A DNA stretch of 64,000 nucleotides from Pseudomonas marginalis (GCF_001645105.1 NZ_LKEG01000041.1:174408-238407), one strand, 5' to 3'; counted from the stretch's first letter, positions 48,673-55,776 are shown. Notes: a model not told the origin generated them from the sequence alone. Program-made: numbers and translations.

Positions 48673-49317
48673 ATGAGCCAGCATTTTTCCACCCGTGACG
48701 GCAGCGCCATCGTCGCCAACCTGGTCAGCGTGATCGTGGCCAACCGTGAGTACCTCAGCGAGGTCGACGGCGCCATTGGCGATGGCGACCACGGCATCAA
48801 CATGGCCAAGGGTTTCGCCCATTGCGGGCGCACGATCGAAGGCCGCCAACTGACCTTGGCCGAAGCACTGGATGAGCTGACCCTCAGCTTGATGGAAGGG
48901 ATCGGCGGCTCCATGGGCCCGCTGTACGGCAGCCTGTTTATCGGCATGGCCGATGAAGTGCGCGACAGCGATAACATCGACGCCGCGAGGTTTGCGCAGT
49001 TGCTGCGCGGGGGCTTGACCTCGCTGCAGGACATTACCGAAGCGGGCGTCGGCGACAAGTGCCTGATGGATACGTTGATTCCGGCGGTGGAGGCGTTTGA
49101 GCAGGCACAGGCATCCGGCGCCTCCTTCAGTGATGCTCTGGAATCAATGAAACGCGCTGCGTCCCAGGGACGAGACTCAACGAAAGATCTGGTGGCGAAG
49201 ATTGGTCGAGCCAGTCGGCTCGGCGAGCGGTCGCTGGGGGTGCTGGATGCGGGGGCGGTGTCGTGCTGCCTGATCCTGACGCGGTTGGCCGACTCAATAC
49301 AGCCTAGGTTGGCTTAG
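48673..49317 (+). CDS. Dihydroxyacetone kinase-like L subunit (DhaL-type, nucleotide-binding)
   Basis: A 214-residue DAK2 domain that binds ADP/ATP with two magnesium ions. The metal-binding aspartates are D32, D37 and D39 in VDGAIGDGDHG. GGSMGPLYGSLF, VGDKCLMDTLIPA and GRASRLGERSLGVLDAGA complete the motif set. DAK1 and DAK2 are fused in M. smegmatis DerK and in ATP-dependent DHA kinases; here they are split over two genes. It is the last gene of the cluster; a large REPIN follows. Confidence 0.9.
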   Translation: MSQHFSTRDGSAIVANLVSVIVANREYLSEVDGAIGDGDHGINMAKGFAHCGRTIEGRQLTLAEALDELTLSLMEGIGGSMGPLYGSLFIGMADEVRDSDNIDAARFAQLLRGGLTSLQDITEAGVGDKCLMDTLIPAVEAFEQAQASGASFSDALESMKRAASQGRDSTKDLVAKIGRASRLGERSLGVLDAGAVSCCLILTRLADSIQPRLA

Positions 49318-49345
49318 CAGACTTCTTTTGAGTGCACAGAGCAAC

Positions 49346-49481
49346 CTGTAGTGAGCGGGCTTGCCCCGCGCTGGGCTGCGAAGCGGCCCTAAACCCTACT
49401 ACCGCGGTTTGTCTGAAAGCGCGCGGTGACTGGATGGGGGCTGCTTCGCAGCCCAGCGCGGGGCAAGCCCGCTCACTACAG
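49346..49481. repeat. Long REPIN of a third subtype
   Basis: CTGTAGTGAGCGGGCTTGCC at the left end and its complement at the right end (GCAAGCCCGCTCACTACAG), each followed inward by a second stem (GCGCTGGGCTGCGAAGC / GCTTCGCAGCCCAGCGC). The arms are about 35 bases long, the longest in the window. It lies between convergent dhaL and sohB and may double as a bidirectional terminator. Confidence 0.88.
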
Positions 49482-49527
49482 TGGTAGCTATCGTTAGAAA
49501 GAGATCATCTGCATTCTGGCAATCGGA

Positions 49528-50553
49528 TTACCAGAACCGCTGCTGGGTCAGCCGGCTCCACCACGTCAGCAATACCCGGTCTACCGAGCCACTGGCCGCC
49601 AGGCCTACGCGCTCCTGCAAGCTCTTGCGCTCGGCATAGTGCAGGTGGAACACCTCGGCGGTCTTGGCCTTGGTGGCCAGGTATTCGTCGCTGGTTTGCA
49701 GCTCGTCGACCAGTTGCTTGTCGAGGGCTGCAACCCCCAACCACACTTCCCCGGTCGCTACGTCATCGATGGCCAGCTGCGGGCGGTAACGCGAGACGAA
49801 GTTCTTGAACAGCTGGTGAGTGATGTCCAAGTCTTCCTGGAACTTCTCGCGGCCTTTCTCGGTGTTTTCACCAAACACCGTGAGGGTGCGTTTGTACTCG
49901 CCGGCCGTCAGGACTTCAAAGTCGATATCGTGCTTCTTCAGCAGGCGATTGACGTTGGGTAACTGCGCCACCACGCCAATCGAGCCGAGGATCGCAAACG
50001 GGGCGCTGATGATCTTCTCGCCGATGCACGCCATCATGTAGCCGCCACTGGCCGCGACCTTGTCGATGCAAACAGTCAAGGGCACGCCGGCCTGACGGAT
50101 ACGCGCCAGTTGCGACGAGGCCAAGCCATAGCTGTGGACCATGCCACCGCCGCTTTCCAGGCGCAGCACCACTTCGTCCTTGGGCGTGGCCAGACTCAGT
50201 AAGGCGGTGATTTCATGACGCAGGCTCTCGGTGGCCGAGGCCTTGATATCGCCGTCGAAATCCAGCACAAACACCCGAGGCTTGGCGTCGGCTTTGTGCT
50301 TGCCCTTCTTCTTTTCGGCTTTGCCTTCGGACTTGCGCAGGGCCTTGAGCTGGTCCTTGTCGAGCAGGCTCGACTCCAGGCGCTCACGCAGGCCCTTGTA
50401 GAAATCATTGAGTTTGCTGACCTGCAATTGGCCGGCGGACTTGCGACGGCCCTTGCTGCGCAGCGCGGCAAAGCTGATCAATACCACCAGAATAGCGACC
50501 ACCAGGGTGACGGTCTTCGCCAGAAAGCTCGCGTATTCGGCCAAAAAATCCAT
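49528..50553 (-). CDS. sohB: SohB-type inner-membrane serine protease
   Basis: A 341-residue S49 peptidase. One N-terminal membrane segment (about 12-32) is followed by a lysine-rich linker (65-92) and the protease domain. The Ser-Lys dyad is S169 in VAASGGYMMA and K221 in GEYKRTLT; the 52-residue spacing equals that of E. coli SohB. It resembles SppA signal-peptide peptidases but is the short SohB form. The start MDFLAEYASF is preceded by AGGAG. Its transcript diverges from the histidine phosphatase gene. Confidence 0.93.
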   Translation of the reverse strand: MDFLAEYASFLAKTVTLVVAILVVLISFAALRSKGRRKSAGQLQVSKLNDFYKGLRERLESSLLDKDQLKALRKSEGKAEKKKGKHKADAKPRVFVLDFDGDIKASATESLRHEITALLSLATPKDEVVLRLESGGGMVHSYGLASSQLARIRQAGVPLTVCIDKVAASGGYMMACIGEKIISAPFAILGSIGVVAQLPNVNRLLKKHDIDFEVLTAGEYKRTLTVFGENTEKGREKFQEDLDITHQLFKNFVSRYRPQLAIDDVATGEVWLGVAALDKQLVDELQTSDEYLATKAKTAEVFHLHYAERKSLQERVGLAASGSVDRVLLTWWSRLTQQRFW

Positions 50554-50665
50554 AGTTCTCCTTACAAGTGCGGTGCGCCGGGCGCGGATTGCCCCAGCAT
50601 ACCGACGGCATCGCGTTCGGGCCAGTGATCAAACAGCCAGCAACCCTGCGCTCTAACGCGCTTTT

Positions 50666-50683
50666 AAAACAAGCGTATGTTTT
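50666..50683. promoter_or_regulatory. Candidate operator AAAACA-AGCGTA-TGTTTT
   Basis: A perfect six-base inverted repeat with a six-base centre, directly before the -35-like TTGACA of the next promoter. TetR-family regulators of fatty-acid genes often bind AAACA/TGTTT repeats. No regulator gene is next to it. Confidence 0.45.
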
Positions 50684-50687
50684 TTCA

Positions 50688-50716
50688 TTGACAGCTCGCA
50701 GGCATCCTCATAACCT
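50688..50716 (+). promoter_or_regulatory. Possible sigma-70 promoter of the phosphatase gene
   Basis: A consensus -35 TTGACA is followed after 17 bases by TAACCT, a poor -10. It lies 32 bases before the GTG start. Confidence 0.4.
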
Positions 50717-50748
50717 CGCCTGACTTTCAACGTACCGGGAAAACGGAC

Positions 50749-51459
50749 GTGGGCAGCATCTATCTGATTCGACATGGCCAGGCCTCCTTCGGTGCAGACG
50801 ACTACGACGTCCTGTCGCCCGTCGGCGTGGAGCAGGCGCAAGTGCTCGGTCGCCACCTGGCGGACATGGGCCTGGTCTTCGACCGCTGCGTGGCCGGCGA
50901 CCTGCGCCGCCAGCAGCACACCGCCACCGCCGCCTTCGATCAGTACCACGCCCTCGGCCTGCCGGTGCCGGCGCTGGAAACCGATAGCGCGTTCAACGAA
51001 TTCGATGCAGAAGCGATCATCCGCGCGCTGCTGCCCGACCTGCTCAGCACCGAACCCGAGGCCCTGGAGATCCTGCGCAATGCCGCGCAGAACCGCAGCG
51101 AATTCCAGCGCATCTTCGCCCTGATCATTGACCGCTGGCTGGCCGGCACCTATGACCCACCTGGGTTGGAGAGCTGGTTGGGCTTTGTGGAGCGCGTCCA
51201 AGGTGGCCTGCAACGCATTCTGGAAGCGGCGGACAACTCGCAGAAGATCGCAGTGTTCACCTCCGGTGGCACCATCACCGCCCTGCTCCACCTGATTACC
51301 CGAATGCCCGCGGCCCAGGCCTTCGAACTGAACTGGCAAATTGTTAACACCTCGCTCAACCAGCTGAAATTCCGTGGTCGCGAGGTGGCACTGGCTTCCT
51401 TCAACAGTCATACCCACTTGCAACTGTTGAAGGCGCCGCAGCTCATCACGTTCCGATGA
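50749..51459 (+). CDS. Histidine phosphatase family protein
   Basis: A 236-residue phosphoglycerate-mutase-like phosphatase. The catalytic RHG is in IYLIRHGQASF with H9 as nucleophile; the second histidine of the family is missing from its usual TSGG-H position, which here reads FTSGGTITALLH. The start is GTG at 50749 with GGGAAAA upstream; it opens directly into the first strand. The substrate is unknown. It is followed 56 bases later by an SCP2-type lipid-binding protein, and a fatty-acid-type operator candidate precedes it, so a lipid-related role is possible but unproven. Confidence 0.85.
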   Translation: MGSIYLIRHGQASFGADDYDVLSPVGVEQAQVLGRHLADMGLVFDRCVAGDLRRQQHTATAAFDQYHALGLPVPALETDSAFNEFDAEAIIRALLPDLLSTEPEALEILRNAAQNRSEFQRIFALIIDRWLAGTYDPPGLESWLGFVERVQGGLQRILEAADNSQKIAVFTSGGTITALLHLITRMPAAQAFELNWQIVNTSLNQLKFRGREVALASFNSHTHLQLLKAPQLITFR

Positions 51460-51515
51460 ACTGCGGCCAACCGTGACCCCTAGGTCACTGGACTCCACCC
51501 TAAAGGATCGAAACC

Positions 51516-51830
51516 ATGACTGACGTAGCCAAAGCTGTAGAAGCAATGAAAGCCAAATTCAACCCAAGCGCTGCCGAAGGCTTGGACCTGGTGTTCGGTT
51601 TCCGTATCGACGACACCAAGAACTTTTCTCTGGTCGTCAAAGACAAGACCTGTGAACTGCAAGAAGGCGAGAACCCGGACGCCCAAGTGACCCTGGTCAT
51701 GGACAGCGAAACCCTGGAAGGCATCGTCGACGGCTCCACCGACGGCATGCAGGCCTTCATGGGCGGCAAGCTGCGCACCGAAGGCGACATGATGCTGGCG
51801 ATGAAGCTGAGCGAGCTGTTCCCTGCCTGA
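51516..51830 (+). CDS. SCP2 sterol-carrier-like lipid-binding protein
   Basis: A 104-residue SCP2 domain protein with a hydrophobic pocket for acyl chains. Blocks: LVFGFRIDDTKNFSLVVKD, the central NPDAQVTLVMDSETLEGIV and the closing GMQAFMGGKLRTEGDMMLAMKL (in parts). It has no signal peptide, so it is cytoplasmic. AAAGGATCG is eleven bases before the ATG. A strong terminator follows 24 bases after the stop. Confidence 0.92.
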   Translation: MTDVAKAVEAMKAKFNPSAAEGLDLVFGFRIDDTKNFSLVVKDKTCELQEGENPDAQVTLVMDSETLEGIVDGSTDGMQAFMGGKLRTEGDMMLAMKLSELFPA

Positions 51831-51853
51831 TTCACGGGCCACCCTGAATCCTG

Positions 51854-51882
51854 ATCCCGCCCTTACAGGCGGGATTTTTTTT
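51854..51882 (+). terminator. Rho-independent terminator of the SCP2 gene
   Basis: ATCCCGCC, a CTTACA loop and GGCGGGAT followed by eight T. It sits between convergent genes and ends the plus-strand unit. Confidence 0.93.
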
Positions 51883-51887
51883 GCCCG

Positions 51888-52376
51888 TCATCTCGAATTC
51901 AACACCGGCTTATTGAGCTTTTCTGCAGGTTTACCCTGCCCGCGCAAGTACAACGCCTCCACCAGTTTCTGCCGTTCATCCTGGGGCAAGGTGCTGGCGA
52001 ACTGCGCCAATGTCGTGTCCACCAACGCGCGAAGTGCCATATCCGCTTCGCGGGCCTTGGCCAATTCGGTGACCAGCACGTCCCGGTCCAACGCGGGTGC
52101 TTCCAGTTGCTTGATCACCCCCAGGCGCGCCGCACGCCCGGCCATGATCAACGGCTGGCTATCAGCGCTGTTGTGGCGCAACAGTTGACGCAACTCCCTG
52201 CGCCGCTCCGGCGGCAACTTGATCATGGCCTGACGCAAGCCATGCTGGTTGACCACCATGTCGGCAGGCTTGGCGCCGGCCATCCAGTGGTACAGGCCAC
52301 CGCCCACCCCACCAATCAAAAACACATTGAGCAATACCGAAACAAGCAACCACGGTTTCAGGGATTGGGCGGTCAT
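51888..52376 (-). CDS. Periplasmic CpxP/ZraP-like sensor protein (heavy-metal sensor type)
   Basis: A 162-residue protein with an N-terminal membrane anchor or signal segment (about 8-28, PWLLVSVLLNVFLIGGVGGG) and a helical periplasmic part. LPPERRRELRQLLRH near 54-68 and LPQDERQKLVEALYLRG near the end are the paired LTxxQ-like segments of the CpxP/metal-resistance family. Its ATG overlaps the anti-sigma stop by four bases. Together with that protein it likely conveys an envelope signal to the ECF sigma factor. The signal is unknown; metal binding is not supported, since few cysteines or histidines are present. Confidence 0.78.
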   Translation of the reverse strand: MTAQSLKPWLLVSVLLNVFLIGGVGGGLYHWMAGAKPADMVVNQHGLRQAMIKLPPERRRELRQLLRHNSADSQPLIMAGRAARLGVIKQLEAPALDRDVLVTELAKAREADMALRALVDTTLAQFASTLPQDERQKLVEALYLRGQGKPAEKLNKPVLNSR

Positions 52377-52804
52377 TGCTCGGCTTCCTCGGCGTTGACG
52401 GTAAAGATGACTTGCGCATCACCCTGATCGAAGACGCTGGGCAGCACCTCGGAGGACAGCATCGGCAGCGGCACGCTCATGGACGCCACCAGCATGCCGG
52501 TGACGACCCCGGCGATGCCCACGCCCACCAGGCCCGCAGGTGACAGCCAAGCGGCATAGCGCGACCAGAACGACACGCGGCGCGGCGCTGACTGACGGAT
52601 CTGCCGGGCCAGGGCCGGGTCAGCCAATACCGCTTGATGGCTGTCCAGTTGGGCGTCCAGCCAGCCCGCCTGTTCCAGGGCTTCGCAGGCGCTGGGGTTC
52701 GCGCTGTCGAGCAGCGCCTGGGCCGCGCCTTGCTCGGCCGCAGGCCAACGCCGTAAGTCGGCCCCATAGGCGTCGGCCAGATAAGCAAATCGTTCGGGTG
52801 TCAT
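52373..52804 (-). CDS. Anti-sigma factor-like single-pass membrane protein
   Basis: A 143-residue protein beginning MTPERFAYLADAYGADLRRW, a pattern I know from inner-membrane regulators encoded after ECF sigma genes. The N-terminal 85 residues should be cytoplasmic and one membrane segment (about 95-118, LVGVGIAGVVTGMLVASM) is followed by a short periplasmic tail. It lacks a zinc-binding HxxxCxxC motif. The ATG overlaps the sigma gene stop (ATGA). The pair resembles the SbrI/SbrR type of P. aeruginosa, but this match is from memory. Confidence 0.8.
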   Translation of the reverse strand: MTPERFAYLADAYGADLRRWPAAEQGAAQALLDSANPSACEALEQAGWLDAQLDSHQAVLADPALARQIRQSAPRRVSFWSRYAAWLSPAGLVGVGIAGVVTGMLVASMSVPLPMLSSEVLPSVFDQGDAQVIFTVNAEEAEQ

Positions 52805-53379
52805 GATGTTCCCCTTCCTGGGCGGGCAAGCCCGGGTGTGTCGGCAAGTTGACTGCGCAACTGGCGTCGGGCCCGCGACAGCAGGCTCTCCAGTGCCTCG
52901 ACGCTGATATTCATCAGGGCCGCGGCGTCGATGTTCGACAGCTCCTGGTAGTACTGCAACACAATGGCTTCGCGCTGACGCTCGGGCAATGCCGCCAGGG
53001 CAGCGGCCATGCGGGCGTTGCGCTCAGTGGTTTCCAGCTGTTCATCCAGCGGCGGCGCGCTGTCTGCCAGCGCCAGCGTGTCCGCCTCGGCCAGCGGGCG
53101 CTCCTTGCGCCGACGCAAACGGTCATGGCACAGGTTGAGCGCCACCCGGTGCAACCAGGTGTCGAAGCGCGCTTCGCCACTGCGCCAACTGGCCGCATGC
53201 CGCCAGATGCGCAGGAAGCTTTCCTGGGCCACGTCCCTGGCTTCGTCGGCATCCCCCAGGATCCGGCCGGCAAGCGCCAGCAGACGCGGCAGTTTACGCG
53301 TCACCATTTCGTTGACGGCCGCAGGTTCGTTGTTCCCGATACGCGCCAGCAGTTCAACGTCCGGATCAGTGTCTTTCAA
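52801..53379 (-). CDS. ECF-type RNA polymerase sigma factor
   Basis: A 192-residue ECF sigma factor. Region 2 (about 20-90) has DEARDVAQESFLRIWRH and the DNA-melting helix, and region 4 (130-185) has ALPERQREAIVLQYYQELS and ALESLLSRARRQLRS. The start is TTG at 53379, since no ATG or GTG is available before region 2; that may keep its level low. It lies 20 bases after the WXXGXW gene and overlaps the anti-sigma gene, so the four genes form one operon. Confidence 0.9.
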   Translation of the reverse strand: MKDTDPDVELLARIGNNEPAAVNEMVTRKLPRLLALAGRILGDADEARDVAQESFLRIWRHAASWRSGEARFDTWLHRVALNLCHDRLRRRKERPLAEADTLALADSAPPLDEQLETTERNARMAAALAALPERQREAIVLQYYQELSNIDAAALMNISVEALESLLSRARRQLRSQLADTPGLARPGRGTS

Positions 53380-53399
53380 TCGGGCAGTTCTCTAAGACT

Positions 53400-53711
53400 T
53401 CAGCGGATCCAATGCCCTTCACGCCAGTACCAGTTGGGGCCATGCGCCTCCCAATGGCCCGGTTCCCAACGCGCATTGCGCATGACCGGCTGCCAGTGCC
53501 CGGGCACCCAAGCGTAGCCGCGCCCTTCCCAGCGCCAGTGCCCACGGTCCCAGGCGTAACCCGGGCGTTCCACGGGGATCACTTCCACACGTGCCGGCGG
53601 CGGCGCCTGGCGGATGATGATTTCGGTCTGGGCAAACACCGGGGTGCTGATACACGCGGCGAGGGCCAGCGGAGCAAGCAAGGCAAAACGCAATTTGGCC
53701 AGGGGTCTCAT
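53400..53711 (-). CDS. Secreted YXWGXW/WXXGXW-repeat protein
   Basis: A 103-residue exported protein with signal peptide RFALLAPLALAACISTPVFA. After a proline-rich start (RQAPPPARVEVIPVERPGY) come at least five tryptophan repeats: WDRGHWRWEGRGYAW, VPGHWQP, WEPGHWEAHG and WYWREGHWI. Such YXWGXW repeats occur in small outer-membrane-associated proteins of unknown role. The ATG at 53711 has GGAG eight bases before it; an upstream TTG was not used. It heads the sigma / anti-sigma / sensor operon and could be the envelope component being monitored, which is inference. Confidence 0.85.
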   Translation of the reverse strand: MRPLAKLRFALLAPLALAACISTPVFAQTEIIIRQAPPPARVEVIPVERPGYAWDRGHWRWEGRGYAWVPGHWQPVMRNARWEPGHWEAHGPNWYWREGHWIR

Positions 53712-53773
53712 GGCAACTCCTTCATGCAACGCGCGAAAGTGCAGGTCGCTGATGGGTTGAACGGCGGGTACGA

Positions 53774-53803
53774 AATAATCCGTCGCAGAATGCGCGGATT
53801 ATT
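53774..53803. promoter_or_regulatory. Inverted repeat AATAATCCG / CGGATTATT in the divergent region
   Basis: Perfect nine-base arms with a 12-base centre, 63 bases upstream of the WXXGXW gene and 120 bases upstream of the small lipoprotein gene. It could be an operator for either or a cruciform; no T run follows. Confidence 0.5.
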
Positions 53804-53922
53804 GACGGGCAGTATTGCCCAGGGGATGGCGGGGCTTGATGAAATGTTTGAAAGCTTCGCGACGGATTTATACAGCTGGCAGCGTTGAAGGATTAACGCT
53901 GATCAACCCGAGAGGAAACACC

Positions 53923-54063
53923 ATGTACCGCCGACTTTCCATGCTGGTTGCCGCATTGCTGATCGTCAGTCTCAGCGGCTGTGTGATCGTGCCGGAACAC
54001 CGCCATTGCTGCTGGCGTTATTACGGCGCGCTCGACACGCCGTCCCACACCGTCAACGGCTAG
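53923..54063 (+). CDS. Very small lipoprotein
   Basis: A 46-residue protein with a lipoprotein signal: YRRLSMLVAALLIVSLSGC, lipidated cysteine C19 preceded by LSG, then only 27 mature residues including HRHCCWRYYG. GAGAGG stands seven bases before the ATG, which gives strong support for translation despite the small size. The family is not recognised. A mature part with two adjacent cysteines and two histidines could bind metal; that is speculative. Confidence 0.75.
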   Translation: MYRRLSMLVAALLIVSLSGCVIVPEHRHCCWRYYGALDTPSHTVNG

Positions 54064-54285
54064 CTGACCGCCGCAAACCCACGGCGCCCGGCCTTGATCT
54101 CGGTGCGCAACTCGCCAATCAGGTTTGAGATGGAACGGATGCTGTCCAAACCCTTGGGGGACACGCCCGTCAGCAACAGCTCGACCCGACCGGACACCGA
54201 CTCAAAGATACCTCCCGTCTGCTGCGTCGGTGAGCACTTGACTCCACGCGCCGATCAAAAGACGCTCTTGGCTTTTGGCCATCAT
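54060..54285 (-). pseudogene. Small gene with an apparent frameshift, unknown family
   Basis: On the minus strand ATGATGGCC at 54285 opens a frame reading MMAKSQERLLIGAWSQVL and TDAADG that ends early at a TGA. If one base of the GGG at 54214-54216 is removed, reading continues as GGIFESVSGRVELLLTGVS, PKGLDSIRSISNLIGELRTE and IKAGRRGFAAVS to the TAG at 54060-54062, about 74 residues in all. The second part has coding-like codon use and no internal stop. The start is 15 bases from the start of the divergent GGDEF gene. I do not recognise the product. It could be a decayed gene or a sequence error. Confidence 0.5.
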
Positions 54286-54300
54286 TGTGAGCAGCCCACC

Positions 54301-55245
54301 ATGAGCATCGACCCTCCGAGCCAGCCCGACAGCGATGTGTACAAGACCTTGCTGGAGTCGACCAAGGCCATCCCCTGGCGCATCGATTGGCAGACGATGA
54401 CCTTCAGCTACATCGGCCCGCAGATCGAGACATTACTCGGCTGGACCCCGCAAAGCTGGGTCAGCGTGGACGATTGGGTCGAGCGCATGCACCCGGACGA
54501 CCGCGAATACGTGGTGAATTTCTGCGTATCGCAATCTCGCGCCGGGGTGGACCACGAGGCGGATTACCGGGCGCTGACCGTGAACGGCGACTACGTGTGG
54601 ATTCGTGACGTGGTGCATGTGGTGCGCAAGGACGGTGAGGTCGAGGCGCTGATCGGTTTTATGTTCGATATCAGTGAGCGCAAGAAAACCGAAGAACACT
54701 TGGTGCGCCTGCAAAAGCAACTCGAGGAATATTCCTACCAGGATGGCCTGACCGGCATCGCCAACCGGCGCATGTTCGACACCGTGCTGGAACGGGAATG
54801 GGCCAGCGCCCAACGCAGCCAGTTACCCCTGTCGTTGATCATTCTGGATATCGATTTTTTCAAGCAGTACAACGACCACTACGGCCACATCAAGGGCGAT
54901 GAGTGCTTGCGCCACGTCGCGCACACCCTGTCCAAGGCAGCCAACCGGCCACGGGATTTCATTGCGCGTATCGGTGGCGAAGAATTTGTGTGGCTGCTGC
55001 CGGAAACCGATGCCGCGTCGGCCAGGCAAGTCGCGCAACGCTGCCTGCATCTGATCCGCCAGCAGCAGATCGAGCATGGTTTTTCGGCGGTCTCGAACCT
55101 GCTGACCTTGAGCCTCGGCGTCGGCACTCGCCTGGTAAAACCTGAGAGTCCGATGCTGGTGTTTGTCGAAGAAGTCGACAAGTTGCTGTACCAGGCCAAA
55201 CGTAACGGGCGCATGCGTGCGGAGTTCAGCAACGCCGAAGTTTGA
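54301..55245 (+). CDS. PAS-GGDEF diguanylate cyclase
   Basis: A 314-residue cytoplasmic protein. A PAS/PAC domain at about 12-130 (WRIDWQTMTFSYIGPQIETL, in parts, and GFMFDISERKK) is followed by a short coil and a GGDEF domain at 145-305. The active site is GGEEF at 225-229, with the magnesium-binding D183 region in IILDIDFFKQYND. An RxxD inhibitory site (R216 to D219) stands five residues before GGEEF, so product inhibition by cyclic di-GMP is likely. MSIDPPSQPD at 54301 was chosen; a longer in-frame extension would run antisense over the frameshifted small gene and lacks PAS homology. Confidence 0.9.
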   Translation: MSIDPPSQPDSDVYKTLLESTKAIPWRIDWQTMTFSYIGPQIETLLGWTPQSWVSVDDWVERMHPDDREYVVNFCVSQSRAGVDHEADYRALTVNGDYVWIRDVVHVVRKDGEVEALIGFMFDISERKKTEEHLVRLQKQLEEYSYQDGLTGIANRRMFDTVLEREWASAQRSQLPLSLIILDIDFFKQYNDHYGHIKGDECLRHVAHTLSKAANRPRDFIARIGGEEFVWLLPETDAASARQVAQRCLHLIRQQQIEHGFSAVSNLLTLSLGVGTRLVKPESPMLVFVEEVDKLLYQAKRNGRMRAEFSNAEV

Positions 55246-55511
55246 CCTCGAGGCCAAATTTCAGGCAAAAAAAATCCCAAGTAGCTGATGGAAACTTGGG
55301 ATTTAAAAATGCATAAACCGTGGGAGGTGAACGCCCGGCTATAGTACCGACTGTAAAAAGCCGTAACAAGATTATTTTATTCCTTTCGTCGGATTAAAAG
55401 CGCCGTAAGTCGTTCAATAACCACACCTTTTTTAAGGTAGCCAGGTATATAAGTGCCACTTTTTGGTGCAACTAGCACCTATATTTCCACTTATAAAAAA
55501 GGGTTATTGGA
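55246..55511. other. AT-rich intergenic region with terminator and nested inverted repeats
   Basis: No protein gene is visible. The stretch is markedly richer in A and T than its surroundings. It holds a terminator facing the minus strand and a nested palindrome (TATAAGTG 55448-55455 with CACTTATA 55488-55495, inside it GGTGC 55465-55469 with GCACC 55475-55479). The about 150 bases between could encode a small RNA on the minus strand. Confidence 0.6.
55267..55304 (-). terminator. Strong terminator, minus strand
   Basis: AAATCCCAAGT and ACTTGGGATTT form an 11-base stem around an 11-base loop. Read on the minus strand it is followed by eight U, so it ends transcription coming from the right. 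On the plus strand, after the GGDEF gene, the stem lacks a T run but may still work weakly. Confidence 0.85.
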
Positions 55512-55772
55512 TTAACGCGGTGTGGCACTTTTCGGTGTTTGCCCGATCAACTGCTCGCATGTGTCTCGGGTTTCAAGAGTATTAGACAACACCGAACGCG
55601 CCACACTTTCCACCTGCCTGCACAGTGCCAGGCGCTCATTGGCGGCTTCCCGTTCGCGGTCCACGTCGGCGTTGAGCCGGACGAAATAGATCCCCAGCAA
55701 CACCGCGACGCAGAGTACTGCGACGATGAAGTAGCGAAAGCTATGGGAGGACGGCAGCTCGGGTGCGTTCAT
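55512..55772 (-). CDS. Small single-pass membrane protein of unknown function
   Basis: An 86-residue protein with one membrane segment at about 14-31 (YFIVAVLCVAVLLGIYFV) and a mostly helical, charged periplasmic or cytoplasmic part (NADVDREREAANERLALC). Two cysteines (C51, C72) flank the second helix. The start ATG 55772 is four bases from the stop of the GNAT gene upstream, so the two are likely co-transcribed. I do not recognise the family. Confidence 0.7.
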   Translation of the reverse strand: MNAPELPSSHSFRYFIVAVLCVAVLLGIYFVRLNADVDREREAANERLALCRQVESVARSVLSNTLETRDTCEQLIGQTPKSATPR

Positions 55773-55776
55773 GAGC

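Noticed and set aside
54094..54300. N-terminal extension of the GGDEF protein
   Set aside because: The extra 69 residues have no similarity to PAS proteins and run antisense to the coding-like small gene; MSIDPPSQPD at 54301 gives the normal start.
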